NCBI GenBank assembly: GCA_951828585.1
Contig: OX639991.1
Span: forward strand, 1,210,576-1,274,575
Direction: 5' to 3'
Origin: Longimicrobiales bacterium
GTDB taxonomy: Bacteria; Gemmatimonadota; Gemmatimonadetes; Longimicrobiales; Gaopeijiaceae
DNA length: 64,000 nucleotides
Shown here: positions 18,731-28,065 of the stretch, piece by piece
How the letters are laid out: each line of letters begins with the position of its first letter
How positions within the stretch are numbered: the stretch's first letter is position 1
Notes under the pieces: generated by a model
Told to the model about the DNA's origin: nothing
What the model saw: only the letters and a program-made list of their open reading frames with translations
Databases searched by the model: none
Translations under genes and position numbers: made by a program

Positions 18731-20224
18731 ATGACCGCGCCGCGCCTGTTCCGAATCGACGCCTGGCACTTCCCACCGGAGATACCCGCACCGACCGCAT
18801 TCGAGCACATCGATGCGGGTGCTCTCGGAGTGCGTTACCCAGAGTCCGACCACGATTTAGCGCAACACCTGACATCCTCGCTGCGCAACGCGCGAGCCAC
18901 ACTGGCCGCCATGAGCACCGACGAGATGATCACCCTGCTGGGCTCCGTCGGCGAACACTTCCCCCACACCCTCGACGACGACGCCATCGCCGAAGTCGCC
19001 GCCAACAGCGGCCTCTCCCGCGCCATGACCCGGGAAACCCTGGCCGGAATGGCCGTATCATGGAACACCCGCGCCCTCGACCGCCTCGTCCGGGCCGAAT
19101 TCCCCGACCCGCGCGTCCTCGACGGATTCGTCAACGAAACCGATCGCGCCGTGCGCGCGGCCGCGCCGGGAATCACCCTCCACTTCGGCGCGGGTTCCGT
19201 ACCCGGCGTCACCGTCACCTCCATGATCCGGGCGCTGCTTGTCCGATCACCCGTGCTCGTCAAGCCCGGCGCCGGCGACGCGGCCCTCACCACGCGCTTT
19301 GCACGGGAGCTTCACCGCGCGGACCCCCGTCTCGCGGCCGCCGTCGCCGTCCACTACTGGCCCGGCGGCGCACCCGCATGGCAAGCCTGGGAACGGGAAC
19401 TCCTCACCCGGGCCGACCAGGTCGTCATCTACGGCGGCAACGACACCATTGAGTCCATCCGCGCACGCGCCCCCGCCTCAACGCGGCTCATCGAGCACCC
19501 CCACCGCCTCGGAGTCGCCATCGTGGATCCGCACGCGGCCCCCGGCGCGGCCGCCGAAGCCGCAAGAGCCATCTCCCTCTTCGACCAGAAGGGTTGCGTC
19601 AGCACCCACCTCATCCTGCTGCTGGGGGACCGCACCGAGGCGCATCGCTGGTGCGGCCGCCTGGCCGAGCACCTTACGCGAACCGCCGCGACCCTGCCCG
19701 CCGGATCCCTCACACCCGGCGAACTGTCCTCGCTACGCCAACTCAGGGGCCGCTTTGCCATGCGCGGAGCCGCATCCGGAGATGTCGAGATCCGGTCCCC
19801 CGAAAGTACGGACTGGACCGTGGTCCTCGCTCCTCCCGAACAGTTCGAGCCGGTGGGCGGACGCACGGCCTGGGTCGTGCCGATTTCCGACCGGGAAGGC
19901 TGCCTCGAGATCCTCGCCCCCCTGTCTCCGGTCCTCCAGACGGTGGGCCTGGTGGGCGTGGGCGATGAGACGGTGGTGCCGAGGTGCGTTTGCGAGAAGC
20001 AGCCGGCTGGGAAGGCGGGGATCGGCGAAGGTCGCGCGGTGGAGCGGGTGGCTGATCGAACCGGCATCGGGAGCTTTGCCGAGGGACTGGCCGCACTCGG
20101 CGTCACCCGCATCGTACCACTGGATGAAGTCCCTTTCCCGCAACCCGAATGGCTCCACGACGGAAGCCGCCCGCTCGGGGAACTCGTTCGCTGGTGCGAA
20201 CTTCGCTCACCCGAACGGGCTTAG
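18731..20224 (+). CDS. luxC: LuxC-like acyl reductase
   Basis: A 497-residue member of the LuxC / aldehyde-dehydrogenase-like family. It shows the NADPH-side fold elements HFGAGSVPGVTVTSM and LVKPGAGDAALTTRFAREL, then QVVIYGGNDTIESI. The likely catalytic thiol is Cys289 in FDQKGCVSTHL, which lines up in position with the acylated Cys of known LuxC. The C-terminus has VGVGDETVVPRCVCEKQ. It would reduce the acyl group delivered by LuxE to a fatty aldehyde. The same strand order luxE-luxC and close spacing support one operon. The role without luciferase is open: aldehyde for wax esters, lipid repair or secondary metabolism. Confidence 0.82.
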   Translation: MTAPRLFRIDAWHFPPEIPAPTAFEHIDAGALGVRYPESDHDLAQHLTSSLRNARATLAAMSTDEMITLLGSVGEHFPHTLDDDAIAEVAANSGLSRAMTRETLAGMAVSWNTRALDRLVRAEFPDPRVLDGFVNETDRAVRAAAPGITLHFGAGSVPGVTVTSMIRALLVRSPVLVKPGAGDAALTTRFARELHRADPRLAAAVAVHYWPGGAPAWQAWERELLTRADQVVIYGGNDTIESIRARAPASTRLIEHPHRLGVAIVDPHAAPGAAAEAARAISLFDQKGCVSTHLILLLGDRTEAHRWCGRLAEHLTRTAATLPAGSLTPGELSSLRQLRGRFAMRGAASGDVEIRSPESTDWTVVLAPPEQFEPVGGRTAWVVPISDREGCLEILAPLSPVLQTVGLVGVGDETVVPRCVCEKQPAGKAGIGEGRAVERVADRTGIGSFAEGLAALGVTRIVPLDEVPFPQPEWLHDGSRPLGELVRWCELRSPERA

Positions 20225-20231
20225 TGTCAGC

Positions 20232-20423
20232 TCAGTCGTTCGGTTCGGCCTTGGCCCGCCACATGACCAACTGACGTATCCCGTCAGGATTCTCCTCCAC
20301 ACGTACTGTCATAGTGTCGCCGGCACGGATCCCGCAACTCTCCCGCATTGAGAGCGGAATCGTCATTCGTCCGCCGGTGCCAACAGTCACATCACCGTAG
20401 AAGAGCGTTCGGTAGATTGCCAC
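20232..20423 (-). CDS. SpoVT/AbrB-like DNA-binding protein
   Basis: A 63-residue protein read from GTG 20423, chosen because GAGGAG sits 5 bp ahead; a longer frame to 20486 adds a basic tail with no ribosome site. The core GRMTIPLSMRESCGIRAGD with TMTVRVEENPDG is the swapped-hairpin SpoVT/AbrB fold seen in AbrB regulators and MazE-type antitoxins. It converges on luxC, ending 8 bp away. No toxin gene (PIN or MazF type) is adjacent, so it may be a stand-alone regulator or an orphan antitoxin. Confidence 0.7.
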   Translation of the reverse strand: MAIYRTLFYGDVTVGTGGRMTIPLSMRESCGIRAGDTMTVRVEENPDGIRQLVMWRAKAEPND

Positions 20424-20822
20424 TTCGACTCCTCTGTGCTTGGGCCCCTCCTGAGGTGACCCGCGACGCGATCCATCTGCGTCCACGGATCCCTTTCCGA
20501 CCCCTTCGGCATCGTCCGATAGGGCCCGTCACGATTCGTAAGCTGCAATATAGGCAAAGCACCCCCTCAAGGTTCCACGCAGTTCCCTCAGGGACGCCGG
20601 ATAGGGCGCCGCCGAGGGACTCGTTCCTGTCATCAGGCCTTGATTTGATCGCATGGAGCGGCATCCCGGGGGCCGCGCCGACGGACAGGCACCGGTGGCG
20701 ATCCGCATCCAGTGGGTGAACATATGACCGCCGCATAGCGTACATTTGCCGGTGGCGAGCGGCGGCATTCGCTTCGAGAATCCCGCTCCGCCGAAGACCC
20801 ACATCGACCACAGGAACAATCC
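20424..20822. other. Gene-free intergenic region upstream of the ABC exporter
   Basis: About 400 bp between the divergent AbrB-like gene and the ABC transporter. No open frame with coding character is seen. A weak sigma-70-like pair facing right, TGAACA (about 20716) and TACATT (about 20740), is the only promoter candidate. The tract CCTCAGGGAC...CGAGGGAC near 20585-20620 is an imperfect repeat. Confidence 0.35.
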
Positions 20823-21764
20823 ATGACGGAAGCAGCGGTACGCCTCGCCGGTGTGACGAAGAGCTTCGGCTCCCACACGGCGGTCTCCGACTTCGACCTC
20901 GAGATACCCCGCGGGGCCATCCTCGGGCTGCTCGGGCCGAACGGCTCGGGGAAGACCACGTCCATCCGCATGATGATGGCCATCCTGGTCCCGGACCGCG
21001 GCACCGTCGAGCTCTTCGGCGGCTTCCCCGACTTCGCGCGCCGCAGCCGGGTGGGGTATCTGCCCGAGGAACGGGGCGTCTACGAGAAGATGAAGGTGCT
21101 GGAGCAGCTCGTCTTCCTGGGAGAGATCAGGGGGATGGACCGGAAGATCGTGCGCAAGCGGGCGATGGAATGGCTGGAGCGGCTCGATCTCGGCGAGTGG
21201 GCGGCCAAGAAGGTCCAGACGCTCTCGAAGGGCATGCAGCAGAAGGTACAGTTCATCGGCACCGTGCTCCACAAGCCCGATCTGCTCATCCTCGACGAAC
21301 CGTTCAGCGGTCTGGACCCGATCAACCAGGAAGTGCTGGAGTCGATCGTTCTTGAACAGCGGGAACAGGGCGCCACCATCCTCTTCTCCACCCACCTCAT
21401 GGAGCAGGCGGAACGGCTCTGCGAGCGGGTCTGCCTGATCTCGAAGTCCCGCAAGGTCCTGGACGGGAACCTGAAGGCGATCAAGCGCCGTGAACGCTCC
21501 AACGTGGTCGCGGTCGAATTCGAGGGTGACGACCGCTGGCTCACCCGGCTGGGCGTCACGGAAATCGAGAGGGTGGGCTACGCGCACCACCTCACCCTGA
21601 ACCCCCGCGTCGACAGCGACCGCATCCTCGCGGCCGCCGTGGCGGAAGGAGTCAGCCTCCGGCGCTTCGAGCTCCTGGAACCCACGCTGCGCGAAATCTT
21701 CGTCAGGCACGCGGGCGACCCGGCCCCCGAACCGGCCCTGAAGGCCGCGGGAGGTGCGCGATGA
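20823..21764 (+). CDS. ABC exporter ATP-binding protein (NatA-like)
   Basis: A 313-residue ATPase with all nucleotide-binding motifs: Walker A LLGPNGSGKTTS (near residue 40), Q-loop-type region VGYLPEERGVYEKM, signature LSKGMQQKVQ, Walker B LLILDEPFSGLDP and switch His in LFSTHLMEQAE. The C-terminal tail beyond residue 220 is the DUF4162-type extension of the NatA group. It overlaps the permease gene by 4 bp (ATGA), so the two are one exporter. NatA/NatB are known as sodium exporters, but related systems move other substrates; the cargo is not readable here. Confidence 0.85.
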   Translation: MTEAAVRLAGVTKSFGSHTAVSDFDLEIPRGAILGLLGPNGSGKTTSIRMMMAILVPDRGTVELFGGFPDFARRSRVGYLPEERGVYEKMKVLEQLVFLGEIRGMDRKIVRKRAMEWLERLDLGEWAAKKVQTLSKGMQQKVQFIGTVLHKPDLLILDEPFSGLDPINQEVLESIVLEQREQGATILFSTHLMEQAERLCERVCLISKSRKVLDGNLKAIKRRERSNVVAVEFEGDDRWLTRLGVTEIERVGYAHHLTLNPRVDSDRILAAAVAEGVSLRRFELLEPTLREIFVRHAGDPAPEPALKAAGGAR

Positions 21765-23020
21765 ATACGGCATGGAAGCAGGTATGGGCCGTGCTGAGGC
21801 GCGAGTACGTCGAGCGCGTGAAGACCAAGGGGTTCGTGATTTCGACGATCGCGATACCCGTGCTGATGCTCGGCATGATCGGGCTGAGCGCTTTCATGGC
21901 CGTGCGGGCCGAGCAATCGCAGCGTCAGCTGGCGCTCGTCGACTTCACGGGGGAGGTCGGGGAAGAGGTCGCTCGCCGCATGGGAGCGGCCGGATACGAC
22001 CTGGAGATCGTGGACTCGGGGATCGGGCTGGAAGAGCTGGACCGCCGCGTTCTCGAAGAAGAGATCGAAGCCTACATCGTCCTCGACGAGCTGACCCTGC
22101 AGGAGGGGGCGTTCGCGTACCGGAGCAGGGAATCCCCGGGCCGGATTCGCGGTGCGCTGATGGAGAGCATCGTCGTGGAGACGGTTCTGGAGTTGCGGCT
22201 GTCCCTTACCGAAAACACGGAAGGAGTGCGCGAGCTGCTGGGTGGCAGCCACCTGAGCTTCGAGCGACTCGGCGAAGAGGTGTCCGAAGTGGAAGAGGTG
22301 TCCGGGATCGTGACGGGGGTGGCCGGCGCCCTCATCCTGTACATGTCGATGTTGCTGTACGGGCAGTTCGTCCTGCGTTCCGTCCTGGACGAGAAGCGCA
22401 ACCGGGTGGTCGAGGTGGTCATCTCGGCGCTGACGCCCGGACGCCTCATGCTGGGCAAGATTCTCGGCGTTGGCTCGATGGGCATGACCCAGCTCGGGAT
22501 CTGGGCGGCGTGCGCGGCGCTGATCGGTCTTGTTGGCGTTCCCATGCTGGCGGCCAACCTTCCCGAGGCGGACCTGAGCCAGATCGTCGAGGTCCTTCCA
22601 GGGGTGGGGGCGCTGGTCCTCCTCCTCGTCTACTTCATCCTGGGGTTTTTCCTCTACTCGTCGCTTTTCGCCGCGGTAGGTGCGATGTGCAACACGGAGG
22701 AGGAAGCGCAACAGGCGAATTTCCCGGTCATGATGCTCATCATCATCCCCTTCATGCTGCAGATCTTCTCGCTTGAAGGGAGTGCCTTCGCCTGGATGGA
22801 CTGGGCCGCCGTCTTCCCCTTCTTCTCCCCGATCATGATGTTCCCGCGGGCCGTCTCCGGGTCGGTCGAATGGTGGATGGTCGGGCTGTCGCTGTTCTTC
22901 ATGGTGATCGCGGTGGGGGCGACGGCGTGGGTGGCGGGACGGATCTACCGCGTGGGGATCCTGATGCAGGGGAAGCGGCCGACGCTGAGAGAGCTGGTGC
23001 GCTGGGTCAGGGAGGCGTAG
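21761..23020 (+). CDS. ABC-2 type exporter permease (NatB-like)
   Basis: A 419-residue membrane protein. An N-terminal hydrophobic segment after EYVERVKTKGFVISTI is followed by a large extracytoplasmic domain (about residues 50-180). Then come about five membrane helices, with RNRVVEVVISALTPGRLMLG as the cytoplasmic coupling loop and later helices around LILYMSMLLYGQFV and LVYFILGFFLYSSLF. This is the ABC-2 / NatB layout. It starts inside the stop region of the ATPase gene (4-bp overlap). No further subunit is seen. Confidence 0.83.
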   Translation: MNTAWKQVWAVLRREYVERVKTKGFVISTIAIPVLMLGMIGLSAFMAVRAEQSQRQLALVDFTGEVGEEVARRMGAAGYDLEIVDSGIGLEELDRRVLEEEIEAYIVLDELTLQEGAFAYRSRESPGRIRGALMESIVVETVLELRLSLTENTEGVRELLGGSHLSFERLGEEVSEVEEVSGIVTGVAGALILYMSMLLYGQFVLRSVLDEKRNRVVEVVISALTPGRLMLGKILGVGSMGMTQLGIWAACAALIGLVGVPMLAANLPEADLSQIVEVLPGVGALVLLLVYFILGFFLYSSLFAAVGAMCNTEEEAQQANFPVMMLIIIPFMLQIFSLEGSAFAWMDWAAVFPFFSPIMMFPRAVSGSVEWWMVGLSLFFMVIAVGATAWVAGRIYRVGILMQGKRPTLRELVRWVREA

Positions 23021-23044
23021 GGACTGGCCTGGCGGTCCAGCCGG

Positions 23045-23782
23045 TCAATCCCCCACGAACACCTCCACGAACCTCGTGAGCAGGCGGGTCGTCTCGGGGG
23101 TCTCTTCCAGCTTGGCCACGATCTCCTCGTAGGTCTCGCCGGACACTTCGGTCAGGTACCGGGGATAGGCCGACAGGCGCATGAGGATACCCGACACGTC
23201 CAGCTCGGGATGAAACTGCGTGCAGTACACGGGCGCGTCCTCGAAGCGGTAGGCCTGGTTGGCCACCCTGGACGACGACGCGAGCAGAGTGGCGCGCGGC
23301 GGCAGCGTCTTCACGAGGTCTTCGTGGCCCATCTGCGCCTTGAAGCTCGCGCTCAGGTGCCCGAAGACCGGGTCGTCGCGTCCGGCGGCCGTAAGTTCGA
23401 GGGGGTGCGTTCCGATCTCGGCGCGGCTCCGATCGTTCACGACTTCGCCGCCCATGGCCGCGGCCATCGCCTGAAACCCCCAGCACGACGCAAAGGCGGG
23501 GACGCCGGACGCGTACACGCTGCGCAGCGAATCGAGGGCCATCGGAAGCCAGGCCCCTCCGGTGGCGGCCGAGTAGGCGCCGCTGCCCCCCATGAGGACC
23601 AGGTCCACGCCTTCCAGGTCCTTGTGCGTGAGCAGTCTGTCGAGAAGGTCGAAGATCTCGATGCGGACGGTGCGGGGAGAGAAGGCGCGCTCGAAGGAGG
23701 CGATCTCGTGGCCGCTCATGGGGTCGTCGGGGTCGCGAACCTGAAGGAGGAGGGAGCGGAGGGGTCGGGTGGTGGCGGTCAT
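23045..23782 (-). CDS. Class I glutamine amidotransferase-like protein
   Basis: A 245-residue stand-alone GATase. The nucleophile elbow is VPAFASCWGFQAMA (Cys near residue 100). The His-Glu of the triad are in VYCTQFHPELDVSG. The early strand VDLVLMGGSGAYSA is in the usual position for this fold. Similar single-domain enzymes act as glutamine amidotransferases or gamma-glutamyl hydrolases in various pathways; the partner or substrate is not clear. It lies 55 bp downstream of a small unknown gene on the same strand, probably one transcript. Confidence 0.8.
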   Translation of the reverse strand: MTATTRPLRSLLLQVRDPDDPMSGHEIASFERAFSPRTVRIEIFDLLDRLLTHKDLEGVDLVLMGGSGAYSAATGGAWLPMALDSLRSVYASGVPAFASCWGFQAMAAAMGGEVVNDRSRAEIGTHPLELTAAGRDDPVFGHLSASFKAQMGHEDLVKTLPPRATLLASSSRVANQAYRFEDAPVYCTQFHPELDVSGILMRLSAYPRYLTEVSGETYEEIVAKLEETPETTRLLTRFVEVFVGD

Positions 23783-23837
23783 GGCTCGGCGCGGGTCACT
23801 GCAACGGAACGGGGCGAAAGGGCTGGCGCGGCCAGCT

Positions 23838-24146
23838 TCAGGTTACCGACCGCAGCATGGCCACGAGATTGTAGCGGTTCAGCGCCTTGGCCGCGCGCAA
23901 CGCGTCCTGGCGAGTGGGCTCGATGAAGATCACGGCCGTGCGCGCGGGTTCCTCGTGGTCGGCCCGGTCGGTCGGCACGAAGCAGACCCGCGCCCGGCAC
24001 GAGTCGGGATCGCGCGGATCCTCGACGAATTCGAGGTGGGCATCCCAGAACCTGCCCTCGTGCGTGAACGTGCTCAGGTGGATGTGCAGGGACGCATCGG
24101 TGCGTTCGTCTTCCGGCGGCGCGGAACCGCCCGGGGGAGTGGACAT
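23838..24146 (-). CDS. Small conserved-looking protein of unknown function
   Basis: A 102-residue protein read from ATG 24146; the frame extends upstream with an Arg-rich stretch unlikely to be coding. A beta strand run (ASLHIHLSTFTHEGRFWDAH) leads to RARVCFVPTDRADHEEPART and AVIFIEPTRQDALRAAKALN, which suggests a small alpha/beta fold. No signal peptide. It is likely co-transcribed with the amidotransferase. No family recognised. Confidence 0.6.
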   Translation of the reverse strand: MSTPPGGSAPPEDERTDASLHIHLSTFTHEGRFWDAHLEFVEDPRDPDSCRARVCFVPTDRADHEEPARTAVIFIEPTRQDALRAAKALNRYNLVAMLRSVT

Positions 24147-24303
24147 TGGCACCATGAGCAGTAGTGTAGCGCAGCCGGGGCGCCGCCGCATCCTGCGACG
24201 CGGCCCCGGTGGCGGCTCCACCGATCGTCCGGGTGCCCGCGGACGCTTTGCCCGTCGAAGGTGTCCCTTAATCCGGGCACCCTGTCAGGCGCCGCCCTTC
24301 TCG

Positions 24304-24332
24304 TTGACATCGCCGGAAGCGATTCCTACCTT
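24304..24332 (+). promoter_or_regulatory. Sigma-70-type promoter for the act operon
   Basis: A consensus -35 TTGACA (24304-24309), an ideal 17-bp spacer and a weaker -10 TACCTT (24327-24332) lie 85 bp before actA in the divergent intergenic region. Confidence 0.5.
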
Positions 24333-24416
24333 CGTTCGGCTTTGCCACGCAACTCCTCACTCCCATCAACCCTCAACTCGACCCGCTGTCCGGGTCCGCG
24401 ATTGCCTACCGCTCGA

Positions 24417-24980
24417 ATGAAAAGGTTGTGGCTGGCGACCCTGGTGGGAGCTCTCACGGTCCTCCTTGCCGTCGTCCTCATCGGCTTTCGGCAGGCCCCC
24501 GAAGGGGATGCACCCCCCGAGGTGGCCGACGCGGAGGCGCAGTCCCAGCCGATCCTGTTTCCGCACGACACGCACGCCGGCCAGTTCACGATTCCCTGCC
24601 AGTACTGCCACTTCTCGGCGGAACGGTCGGTGGACGCGGGGATTCCCCCGATGGCGACGTGCATGGGATGTCACCAGGAGGGGATCGTTGGAGGGCGGAC
24701 CGATCAGGCGCAGGCGGAGATCGCGAAGGTGCGCGAGTACTACGAGTCGGGGACGCCGATTCCGTGGAAGCGGATCTACAAGGTGCGCGATCACGTCAAG
24801 TTTCCCCACATGCGCCACATCGCGGCCGGCGTGACCTGCCAGACCTGCCACGGCGAGGTGCAGGAGATGGGGGTGCTCGGAGAGATGGCGCCCGAGGCGG
24901 GGGACCTGAGAATGGGCTGGTGCGTCTCCTGTCATATCGAGCGCGGGGCCTCCCGCGACTGCACGGTATGTCACTACTGA
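24417..24980 (+). CDS. actA: Alternative complex III pentaheme cytochrome c subunit ActA
   Basis: A 187-residue protein starting at ATG 24417, where one N-terminal membrane anchor (LATLVGALTVLLAVVLIGF) begins at once. The periplasmic part has five C-x-x-C-H heme sites in order: CQYCH, CMGCH, CQTCH, CVSCH, CTVCH. This is the pentaheme ActA of alternative complex III, which passes electrons from the quinol-oxidising core. It is first gene of actABCDEF. Extra His residues (FPHDTHAGQF, FPHMRHIAAG) are likely distal heme ligands. Confidence 0.93.
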   Translation: MKRLWLATLVGALTVLLAVVLIGFRQAPEGDAPPEVADAEAQSQPILFPHDTHAGQFTIPCQYCHFSAERSVDAGIPPMATCMGCHQEGIVGGRTDQAQAEIAKVREYYESGTPIPWKRIYKVRDHVKFPHMRHIAAGVTCQTCHGEVQEMGVLGEMAPEAGDLRMGWCVSCHIERGASRDCTVCHY

Positions 24981-25041
24981 CGGCGTGCGGGTGCAGCCCG
25001 CGAACCGTGACCGGGGTCGCGAGCCCCGTGGAGGAGCGCAC

Positions 25042-28000
25042 ATGAGCGACGGCCTCAAGCGGCGCGACTTCCTCAAGGTGGTCGGTGTGGGCGGCGCGGG
25101 CGCCACGGTGGCCGGATGCTCGACCGACAAGGTGGAGCGGCTGATCCCCTACGTGGTGCCGCCAGAGGAGATCACCCCGGGTGTGGCGACCTGGTACGCG
25201 TCGACCTGCGGCGAGTGCACGGCCGGTTGCGGGATCCGGGTGCGGACCCGCGAGGGCCGGGCGGTGATGATCGAGGGCAACCCGGATCACCCCGTGTCGC
25301 GGGGCGGTGTGTGTTCGCGGGGCGTGTCGGCGTTGCAGGGACTCTATAATCCCGACCGCGTGGCCACGCCGCTGCGCGCGGGCGCCGACGGCTTCGAGGC
25401 CATCAGCTGGGACGAGGCGCTGGCCATGCTGGCGGAGAGGTTGGGGGCAGGGGGGCGTTCGCTCTTCCTGACCGGGCGCAAGGGCACCACCGAGGCGACG
25501 CTGCTGAACGGCTTCGTGGAGGCGGTGGGGGGGGACCGCGTCATCCATGATCCGCTGGACGATCCCGCGCTTCGCCGGGCCGTCGAGATCGCCTTCGGGG
25601 TGGCCACCCTGCCCCGCTACGACATCGCCGCGGCCGACTTCCTGGTGTCGTTCGGTGCCGACTTCCTCGAAACGTGGGTTTCGCCGGTGCGCTTCGCGGC
25701 CGACTTCGCCGAGATGCACGCGGTGGACCACGGCGAAAAGGGCACGTTCGTCTTCGTCGGGCCGCGCCTGTCGCTGACGGGGCAGAACGCCGACGAGTGG
25801 ATCCCCGCGCGGGCCGGCTCCGAGGCGCACATCGCCCTGGCGCTCGCCGGAGAGCTGGTGCGGCGCGGCGGAGACGCCGGCCCGTACTCCGACATGGTTT
25901 CCCGGTACACACTCGAGGACGCCGCGCAGGAGGCCGGAATCGAGGCCGAGGCGCTGGCGGCACTGGCCGACCGATTCGCGGAGGGCTCGGCGCTGGCGCT
26001 CGGGCCCGGTTTTGCGGGACACCACGGTGGCGCCACCGCGGCCAATCTGGCCGTTCTGATTCTGAACGTGGCGGCGGAGAGCCTGGGACGGACTCTGCAC
26101 ATCGACGCGGTTCCCGAGACCGAGGCTTCCTCGTACGGGGCGATGGCAAACGCGATCACGGCCATGAACTCGGGCACCTATGGCGTGGCGGTCGTTTCCG
26201 GCACGAATCCCGCGTATTCACTTCCGACCGGGTCCGGCTTCGGCGAAGCCTTCAGGGCGGTCCCCTTCAAGGTGGCCTTCGCAACTGCTCTCGACGAAAC
26301 CTCGGCGATGGCCGACCTGGTGCTGCCCGACGCCCACCCCCTGGAGTCCTGGGGCGACAACGACGCCACGCCCGGCGCGTACGCGGTCCGGCAGCCGGTC
26401 ACGCGGCCCCTCCCCATGTACGACTCGCGCCCCATGAGCGACGTGCTCCTCGCCACGGGCCGGACCCTGGGCCACGACGGCTTCGGCGCGGCCACCTTCC
26501 ACGAATACCTCCGCACCGCCAACGCCGCGTGGCTGACGGAGTTCGGCGCCGATATCGGAATCACCGGCGACCCGGACACGCTCTGGCGCGAGCTGCTGCG
26601 CAACGGCTCGTCCTCGTATTCGGTCGAGCTGCCGCAGGTCACCGCCCTGCTGGCCCCCACCACGGCCGTGGACTTCAACCCCCCCACCCTGCGGGGCGAC
26701 GGCGACTTCACCCTGGTCGTCCACCCCTCCCCCCGTTTCGGCGACGGCACCCACTCGAACCGGCCCTGGCTGCAGGAACTGCCCGACCCGGTCTCGAAGG
26801 TGATGTGGCAGTCCTGGGTGGAGATGAACCCGGCCACCGCCGAGCGTCTGGATCTCCGTACCGGACACATCGTCAACGTCGCCACGGAACAGGGCACGGT
26901 GGAGCTTCGCGTCTGGGCATACCCCGGAATACGCGAGGACACCCTGGCGATCGCGATGGGCGGCGGCCACACCGACTACGGACGGTTCGCCAACGGCAAC
27001 GGCGTGAACCCCATGGAGCTGCTCCCGGTGGCGGTCGACGGCACCTCGGGCACACTGGCGCTGGTCTCCACGCACGCAACCATCGACGCGACGGGCGCCT
27101 GGCGCCGGCTCGCCTCGACCGAGGGTTCGAGCGACCAGGACGACCGGAACGTGACGCCGGCGGTGGCGCTCTCCGCGCTCGGCCACGCCGCGGTGGCGGA
27201 ATCGCAAGATGGCCACGGCCAGGTCCGCGAGCTGAACGAGGCCGGCGGCTTCCAGAGTGTCGAGACCGAGGGCCGCGCCGAGGATTTCCCGCTGCCGGGT
27301 TCGGACTTCGGGGAGTACGGCGAGGACCATCCGCGCTGGGCGATGGCGATCGACCTGGACAAGTGCAATGGCTGCGGTGCGTGCGTCACCGCCTGCCAGG
27401 CCGAGAACAACATTCCGTGGGTGGGCGAGAACCAGACCCTCATGGGGCGCGAGATGCACTGGCTGCGCCTGGAGCGCTACTACGAGACGGTCGACGCGTC
27501 GCACTCGGGCACGCTGGACATCCGTTTCCTGCCGATGCTCTGCCAGCACTGCAACAACGCCCCGTGCGAGCCGGTCTGCCCCGTCTTCGCGGCGTACCAC
27601 ACGCCCGACGGGCTCAATGCGCAGGCGTACAATCGCTGTGTGGGGACCCGCTACTGCGCCAACAACTGCCCGTACAAGGTCCGAGTCTTCAACTGGTACC
27701 GGTACACCTCGGAGAACATCCCCGAGCCGATGAACTGGCAGTTCAACCCCGACGTGACCGTGCGCGACAACGGCGTCATGGAGAAGTGCAGCTTCTGCGT
27801 GCAGCGGATCCGCGAGGCCGGGAACCGGGCGGCTCTGGAGGGGCGGGAGGTTCACGACGGCGAGGTCCGGCCCGCCTGCCAGACCGTCTGCCCCGCGGAC
27901 GTCATCACCTTCGGGAACATCAAGGACGCGACCTCGCGCGTGAAGGCGCTGGCCGAGGACGAGCGCACCTACCGGGTGCTGGACGCCTTCATCAACACGC

Positions 28001-28062
28001 AGCCCGCGGTCCACTACCTCAAGAAGGTTACGCACCACGACGTGGACGAGGGCGGGCACTAG
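25042..28062 (+). CDS. actB: Alternative complex III iron-sulfur / molybdopterin-oxidoreductase-like subunit ActB
   Basis: A 1006-residue protein; ATG 25042 is chosen because GTGGAGGAGC precedes it. Tat signal LKRRDFLKVVGVGGAG. The N-terminal part (to about residue 700) is molybdopterin-oxidoreductase-like and begins with the Fe-S motif STCGECTAGCGIRV. The C-terminal part (about 760-1006) is a ferredoxin-like subunit with CNGCGACVTACQAENN, CQHCNNAPCEPVCP, RYCANNCPYK, CSFCVQRI and ACQTVCPADV. This two-in-one build is typical of ActB, which in known complexes carries Fe-S clusters but no molybdenum cofactor. Tat export matches the tatA gene at 35174-35353. Confidence 0.94.
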   Translation: MSDGLKRRDFLKVVGVGGAGATVAGCSTDKVERLIPYVVPPEEITPGVATWYASTCGECTAGCGIRVRTREGRAVMIEGNPDHPVSRGGVCSRGVSALQGLYNPDRVATPLRAGADGFEAISWDEALAMLAERLGAGGRSLFLTGRKGTTEATLLNGFVEAVGGDRVIHDPLDDPALRRAVEIAFGVATLPRYDIAAADFLVSFGADFLETWVSPVRFAADFAEMHAVDHGEKGTFVFVGPRLSLTGQNADEWIPARAGSEAHIALALAGELVRRGGDAGPYSDMVSRYTLEDAAQEAGIEAEALAALADRFAEGSALALGPGFAGHHGGATAANLAVLILNVAAESLGRTLHIDAVPETEASSYGAMANAITAMNSGTYGVAVVSGTNPAYSLPTGSGFGEAFRAVPFKVAFATALDETSAMADLVLPDAHPLESWGDNDATPGAYAVRQPVTRPLPMYDSRPMSDVLLATGRTLGHDGFGAATFHEYLRTANAAWLTEFGADIGITGDPDTLWRELLRNGSSSYSVELPQVTALLAPTTAVDFNPPTLRGDGDFTLVVHPSPRFGDGTHSNRPWLQELPDPVSKVMWQSWVEMNPATAERLDLRTGHIVNVATEQGTVELRVWAYPGIREDTLAIAMGGGHTDYGRFANGNGVNPMELLPVAVDGTSGTLALVSTHATIDATGAWRRLASTEGSSDQDDRNVTPAVALSALGHAAVAESQDGHGQVRELNEAGGFQSVETEGRAEDFPLPGSDFGEYGEDHPRWAMAIDLDKCNGCGACVTACQAENNIPWVGENQTLMGREMHWLRLERYYETVDASHSGTLDIRFLPMLCQHCNNAPCEPVCPVFAAYHTPDGLNAQAYNRCVGTRYCANNCPYKVRVFNWYRYTSENIPEPMNWQFNPDVTVRDNGVMEKCSFCVQRIREAGNRAALEGREVHDGEVRPACQTVCPADVITFGNIKDATSRVKALAEDERTYRVLDAFINTQPAVHYLKKVTHHDVDEGGH

Positions 28063-28065
28063 GCG

